From contig JAJFMO010000249.1 in NCBI GenBank assembly GCA_020697475.1, positions 1-6,060 on the forward strand: DNA of 6,060 nt, given 5' to 3'. Shown here piece after piece: positions 1-4,500 of the stretch (within the stretch, counting starts at the first letter, position 1; each line of letters begins with the position of its first letter). Origin of the DNA: Paenibacillaceae bacterium. GTDB taxonomy: Bacteria > Bacillota > Bacilli > Paenibacillales > NBRC-103111. The position numbers and the translations under genes are program-made. A model generated the notes under the pieces. The model worked only from the letters and a program-made list of their open reading frames with translations. It was not told the origin of the DNA and did no database searches.

Positions 1-765
1 CTGCATCACAGGGAAAATCGGAAAATCCCCATATCCCTGCATTCGTCCAGCCAAGCAAGCTGCTGCTAACGCGACGAGCGAGGTGAGAACGACCCGATCA
101 CTCGGTGAAAAATGGTACTCTTCGAATCGCCCCCGCAGACCTGTCCCGTAGCCTTTGGCTTTCATCGCATCCGCCGTCTGTAAGGCTTCTTCCAGCGATA
201 CCGACAGCAGCAATTGCAACAGCTTCATGCCATCCGATACGCGTTTGGTGAGGCGCCCTTCTGTAACATCGATGCCTTTGGTTCGCTGCACCGTGGCAAT
301 CTCCATCAAACGGCGTCTCATTAACGGGACAAAGCGGACGGCGACAGTAGTCATAAGGGCGGTTTTGGGGAAGAGGGTGCCGAACACTCGCAAAAATTTG
401 GGCGGCGTAATGACCGCCTGATAGGAAGTAAATATAATCAATAACGCCAGGATGGTTCCCATGGAGATGAGGCCGTACAGAAGCGATTCCAAAGTGATGG
501 GCTGTCCGAAGGCATACGTAAGAACGTGTCGGCCGCGGTGAGAGAAGAGCGGGTTGGCCAGCACGAACAGGATCGCCAGCGGGGCGTAATATTTTAGCAA
601 TCGCCCAAGGGAAGCGAGCTCCCCATGCAGGGCGATTAGCAGGGTGGTCAGGCCAATCAGAGTCAGGATGAATAACGGATGGGTCATTACCATGCCGAGA
701 GCGATCGCCCCAACGTAATATAACACGCAGGTTAAAGGATGGAGGGAACGGAAGCCGCCGTTCAT
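1..765 (-). CDS. ECF transporter transmembrane subunit, EcfT/CbiQ family (3' end outside window)
   Basis: This is the reverse complement of 765 to 1, open throughout (255 codons) with no stop before the edge. EcfT subunits are membrane scaffolds that link a substrate-binding S component to two cytoplasmic ATPases. What I see: hydrophobic stretches near residues 10-46, 57-74, 93-117 and 225-239; then a charged cytoplasmic region with RRRLMEIATVQRTKGID (150-166) and SLEEALQTADAMKAKGYG (190-207). These match the two coupling-helix motifs of the family, normally centred on Ala-Arg-Gly. Here the triplets read TKG and AKG, so both arginines appear to be lysines. The family is usually about 250-270 residues, so little is missing. 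The ATG at 765-763 overlaps the TGA of the lipoprotein gene, and a good Shine-Dalgarno lies 7 bases upstream. The family call is firm; the substrate is unknown, with cobalamin or another vitamin suggested only by the neighbours. Confidence 0.88.
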   Translation of the reverse strand, partial: MNGGFRSLHPLTCVLYYVGAIALGMVMTHPLFILTLIGLTTLLIALHGELASLGRLLKYYAPLAILFVLANPLFSHRGRHVLTYAFGQPITLESLLYGLISMGTILALLIIFTSYQAVITPPKFLRVFGTLFPKTALMTTVAVRFVPLMRRRLMEIATVQRTKGIDVTEGRLTKRVSDGMKLLQLLLSVSLEEALQTADAMKAKGYGTGLRGRFEEYHFSPSDRVVLTSLVALAAACLAGRMQGYGDFPIFPVMQ

Positions 766-1580
766 TTGGCTGTTCCCTCGACGTCTTTGCCCAGATCGAG
801 CGTGTATAGCCATTCGATTTTGTCGTTCGCTGCGAGTTTACTGGAACCCGCGCCGCGTGTCATGAGTTTGCCGTTCACTTTGAATACCCAGCCGCTTTTT
901 GGGCCTTCGTCGAATTCGTACAAATTGTCGATCCCCTCAATATAAATCGTCGCACCGCGTCCGCGGTATTCCATTTGGATTTTATGCTGTTTGGCTGTTT
1001 TTTGCAAAAGGTCGAAGACGGTGTCTCCATCTTCGAAGGCGACGGAAGTGGTAGAAAGGATGACGCCGTGCTTCTTGTCGCCGACGATGGTGAGCTGGGC
1101 TGTGGGCTGTTTGGCCTCGGCCGATTGCGATGTTGCCGCAGGCGGAGCGGGTTCTGTTGAGGCGGGAGCCAGTGAAGCGGATGCCTGCGAAGCGGCGACA
1201 GGCTGCGCCGGCATATCGGCGGGCGCGCTCGGCGCAGGCATTTTCGTCGTCGTCGGCGAATCCGGCTGGTGCTTCGGTGAGCCTTCGCTCGACGGCAACG
1301 TCGATGATGGCTGCGACGGTTGGTTGTCCGCCGGCTTGGACGGCGGAGACGCCGGCGAGCTGTCGCCAGGCGGTTTGTCCGCCGGTGCCGGTGCGGGCGA
1401 AGCTTGTGAAGGCGAAGCCGCCGATGGCACTTCCGCCAATGCTTGCGCTTGCTGCGGCACTGCCGTCGCTGCGCCATCGCCTATGGCCGGCAGCGGCGTG
1501 CCGCAGCCGGCCAGCGCAACGGCCGCGACGACCGCCGCCGCTCGTGCTAACCCGAGGGCGGCGCTGCGCATCGCCCTCAT
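762..1580 (-). CDS. DUF4430 (transcobalamin-like C-terminal) lipoprotein
   Basis: A complete 272-residue protein, probably a membrane-anchored ligand-binding lipoprotein. Residues 1-26 form a lipoprotein signal: Arg at 2, 5 and 13, a hydrophobic Ala/Val core, and lipobox L-A-G-C with Cys26, the only cysteine. Residues 27-159 are a low-complexity Pro/Ala/Ser/Thr linker, likely disordered and long enough to reach into the wall. Residues 160-270 are a DUF4430 domain, seen in IYIEGIDNLYEFDEGPKSGW, then VFKVNG and EWLYTLDLGKD. This domain closely resembles the third DUF4430 of the upstream surface protein (YVQGIDGLFEFDHGPLSGW, AWLYTVDGGKD). The start at 1580 overlaps the upstream TGA by four bases and has only a weak GGGG seven bases before it; an ATG at 1571 is possible but would put GAGGG too close. 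Binding of cobalamin or another ligand is inferred from DUF4430 homology and the adjacent EcfT gene. Confidence 0.9.
   Translation of the reverse strand: MRAMRSAALGLARAAAVVAAVALAGCGTPLPAIGDGAATAVPQQAQALAEVPSAASPSQASPAPAPADKPPGDSSPASPPSKPADNQPSQPSSTLPSSEGSPKHQPDSPTTTKMPAPSAPADMPAQPVAASQASASLAPASTEPAPPAATSQSAEAKQPTAQLTIVGDKKHGVILSTTSVAFEDGDTVFDLLQKTAKQHKIQMEYRGRGATIYIEGIDNLYEFDEGPKSGWVFKVNGKLMTRGAGSSKLAANDKIEWLYTLDLGKDVEGTAK
773..779 (-). promoter_or_regulatory. Ribosome binding site of the EcfT gene
   Basis: On the minus strand GAGGGAA lies 7 bases upstream of the ATG at 765-763, inside the last codons of the lipoprotein gene. It supports this start and independent or coupled re-initiation at the ATGA overlap. 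Confidence 0.65.
1104..1502 (-). other. Pro/Ala/Ser-rich tether of the lipoprotein
   Basis: About 133 residues between the lipidated Cys26 and the DUF4430 domain consist mainly of Pro, Ala, Ser, Thr, Gln and Lys, with no hydrophobic core. It is probably an unfolded spacer. The G+C-rich repetitive codons here create long open frames on the plus strand that are not genes. Confidence 0.75.
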
Positions 1581-4500
1581 CGCTCTACCCCGCGGCGGTA
1601 CTCGTACGCCCGCACAGCCACCGTCGCGGCCATCTCGCGCGTAGCCGCCTCCTGCGGCAGGAAGCGTCCCGCATCCGCGCCGTCCATCAGCCCTCCGGCG
1701 GCAACCGCCCGGATGGCGGGCAATGCGGATGCGTCGATGTCCGCCGCATCGGCAAATTCTGCGCCGCTCCCCGCCGCCGGCGCCTCAAGCTTCAGCGCTC
1801 GTGCCAGCATGAGCGCCATCTGCTCGCGGGTGATCGGCCGATCCGGCGCAAACTCCGTATCGGATATCCCGTTCACGATACCCAGCTTCACTGCTGCGCC
1901 AACAACGCCGCTGTACCAAGCGTCCGGCGCGACATCCGCGAACGGACTCGCCGGCTCCGCCGCCGGCTCCACGCCCAGCAGCCGGAGCAAAATCGCGGCG
2001 AACTCGCTGCGTTTCACCTCGCGCCCAGGCTCAAACCGCGAAGCGCCGCCATCTGCAGCCCCGACGCCTTCCATCAAGCCAAACACCGCGGCTTGATCTA
2101 CATATGGCAGCGCCCAAGGCGAAATGTCCGCCGCATCCGCATAAGCCGTCGCCGTCCCGCTAGCCCCGGCGCCATTCGTAGCACCCGCTCCGCCCGTCAG
2201 CGAGCGATACGCCGCCAAGGCGAGCAGCGTTTGCTCCGTGGCGATGGAGTCGGCCGCGCCGCCCAACTCATGGGCAAAGCCGCCGTCGTCCCGTTGAAAT
2301 GCAAGAAGATGCGTGATCATATCGTGCCCAGACTTGACGAAACGTTCGCCCAGCGGGTCCACTCCGGCAACGGAAAGCCCCCACAATACTTGGGCGGCAC
2401 TTTCACTGTTGTCGGTGCCCTCAAGCGCGAAGCCGCCATTTTCTAACTGCACCGACGCCAGCCAACCTGCCGCCTTCTCCATCGCCGAGCGCACCTGCTT
2501 ACTGCCAACGTAAGGCGACAACGCACTTAACGCCGCGCCGGTCAAATCGACATTGCCTTCATCGCCTTGGACGAGCGGCCAACTGCCGTCGGCATTTTGC
2601 ATGCCGAGCAGCCAGTCCAGCAGCTTTTGCATCGTCCATTCAGCGTCTCCTGGAACGTCAACGCCGCCGCGTTGCAACGCGATCAGCGCATAAATCGGCC
2701 CATTCGACCCTTGCAACGTCATCCGATCGTTATTGTAAATCCGCTCCATCAGATCGTAGCCGCCGACGTTGCGCGGATCAAGTCCTGCAGCCAGGCTCCC
2801 AAGCGCCATCCGTTCGTAATCCGTCACATTACGCAGGTTGCCGTCGCGATCCTTCAATCCTTGCTCGACCGCCGCCGCGTACGTTCCGGGAATCGCCGCC
2901 CCTGCCTGATGCAACGCATAAGCTCCCCAGTCGGACAACTCAGATTGCTGCAGCAGCCACTTGGACGCGCGTTCCATCGCCGGCGCAATCCGCGGATCCG
3001 CCTTCGTCGATGTCAACAGAGTCTTATCAATCACCGCATACTTTGTAAAATGATCTGTCCGCCCCGTCACCGTTCCTGTCTCCGCATCGATGACCGCAGG
3101 GATGGGAATCCATTGCCCTGTTTGTTCGTTCAGCCATACAAGCGCGAGCCGTTCCGGATGATCGATCATGTTCTGCTGAAGCGGGATTTTCAAAGAGAGC
3201 AGAACGGGTTCTGCAAATTTTAACCCGGACGGACCGAACTCGTACAGAGACGATATCAACTCATTCCGACCATTCCCCGGTATCTCCTTAACAGAAATCG
3301 CCGTTTCCCCGCTTAACGCTTGCGCCGGGATCTGCAGCTTCACCTCCTCTTGGGAATCGGTAACGACCGCTGTGGCGCCGGTGGCGACTTTTTGCTCCAC
3401 ATCGACTTGATTGGCCTTTAAATCTTTGCTCAACTGTTCAGCTTGGCCGGCATCCATCGAGCGATCGGCGTGAACCAAAGCCGTCGACGTCGGCGCTTGG
3501 CCAACCGGCTGTTCGTTCTTATAAGACAAGCCGATCCCTGCCAATGCCGCAGTTACGTCAGGCGCCAGGGACGTATCCGAAGCGGGGGAGGCGTAAATCG
3601 AACCGCCCCCAGTAACGTTCCCACCATTATTCCCGTTGGTATCCTTGCCGCCGTCAACGGTGTAGAGCCATGCTACGGTGTCGCCGTTCGACAACGTGTA
3701 TGTGCCGGCGCTTCCGCTGGGGAATTGTCCGTTAACGGAATAAACCCAACCGCTTAGCGGCCCATGATCAAATTCGAACAACCCGTCAATCCCTTGTACG
3801 TACAGACGCGAGCCGGAACCCGAAGTGGCGACCCGCCCGGCCCCCAAGCTCCTCGCTAGCACCGAATACGGAGTATCCCCGTTTTGCAAAGAAACCTGGG
3901 TTACTGGATAAATCGTGCCATTCACACTGCCGCCGGACACTTGAAGCGACACGTAGGGAAGAGAGGCAATAGGCCCGCCTGACGACCCGCTTGGCGCGAT
4001 AGCTGCACTCGTCGAATAATGTACCAGGTTCGGCGCTTGGCCCGCCACATAGCCGGTCACATCCACCGTATACGAGCCCTCGCTTAACCCGGGGAAGGAG
4101 GCGATTCCTTGGCTATCCGTGACGGCCGATTGAGTCCCGATTTGCACCTTGGCGCCTTGTGCCGGAACACTCTCCCCGTTGCCGAGCGTCTTCATCACGG
4201 TGACGGTGAACGACTGGCCAGCTTTAGGTTGGGCCGGATTGAAGGCGACCGAATCAACGAGCCAGGTCGTCGGATGATAATCGGCATCGACCCCGCCAAT
4301 ATAAACGACTGCCGTATCCCCAGGCGAAAGCGCGTAGGCGGACATGCCGACCTGAGGGATCTCCCATTGTCCTTGGCGGCGGACGGCGTAACTCCAGAAA
4401 TCTTTGTCCGTGCCGATTGCGGTGAACATTTTTCCAAAAGAATAGTTGGTGATTTGATACGGAATATGGCGAACGGTAAGCAGATCCTGCAGCGTGGTCA

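Noticed and set aside
155..421. Plus-strand open frame of 88 codons opposite EcfT
   Set aside because: The minus strand is open over the full 765 bases and encodes family motifs; the plus-strand frame has none.
991..1644. Plus-strand open frame rich in Gly and Ala
   Set aside because: It mirrors the Pro/Ala/Ser linker of the lipoprotein and has no independent support.
1130..2446. Long plus-strand open frame (438 codons) across the gene junction
   Set aside because: It lies antisense to clear SLH, barrel and lipoprotein coding sequence, is very rich in Arg, Ala and Pro, and shows no domain. It results from high G+C at third positions of the real genes.
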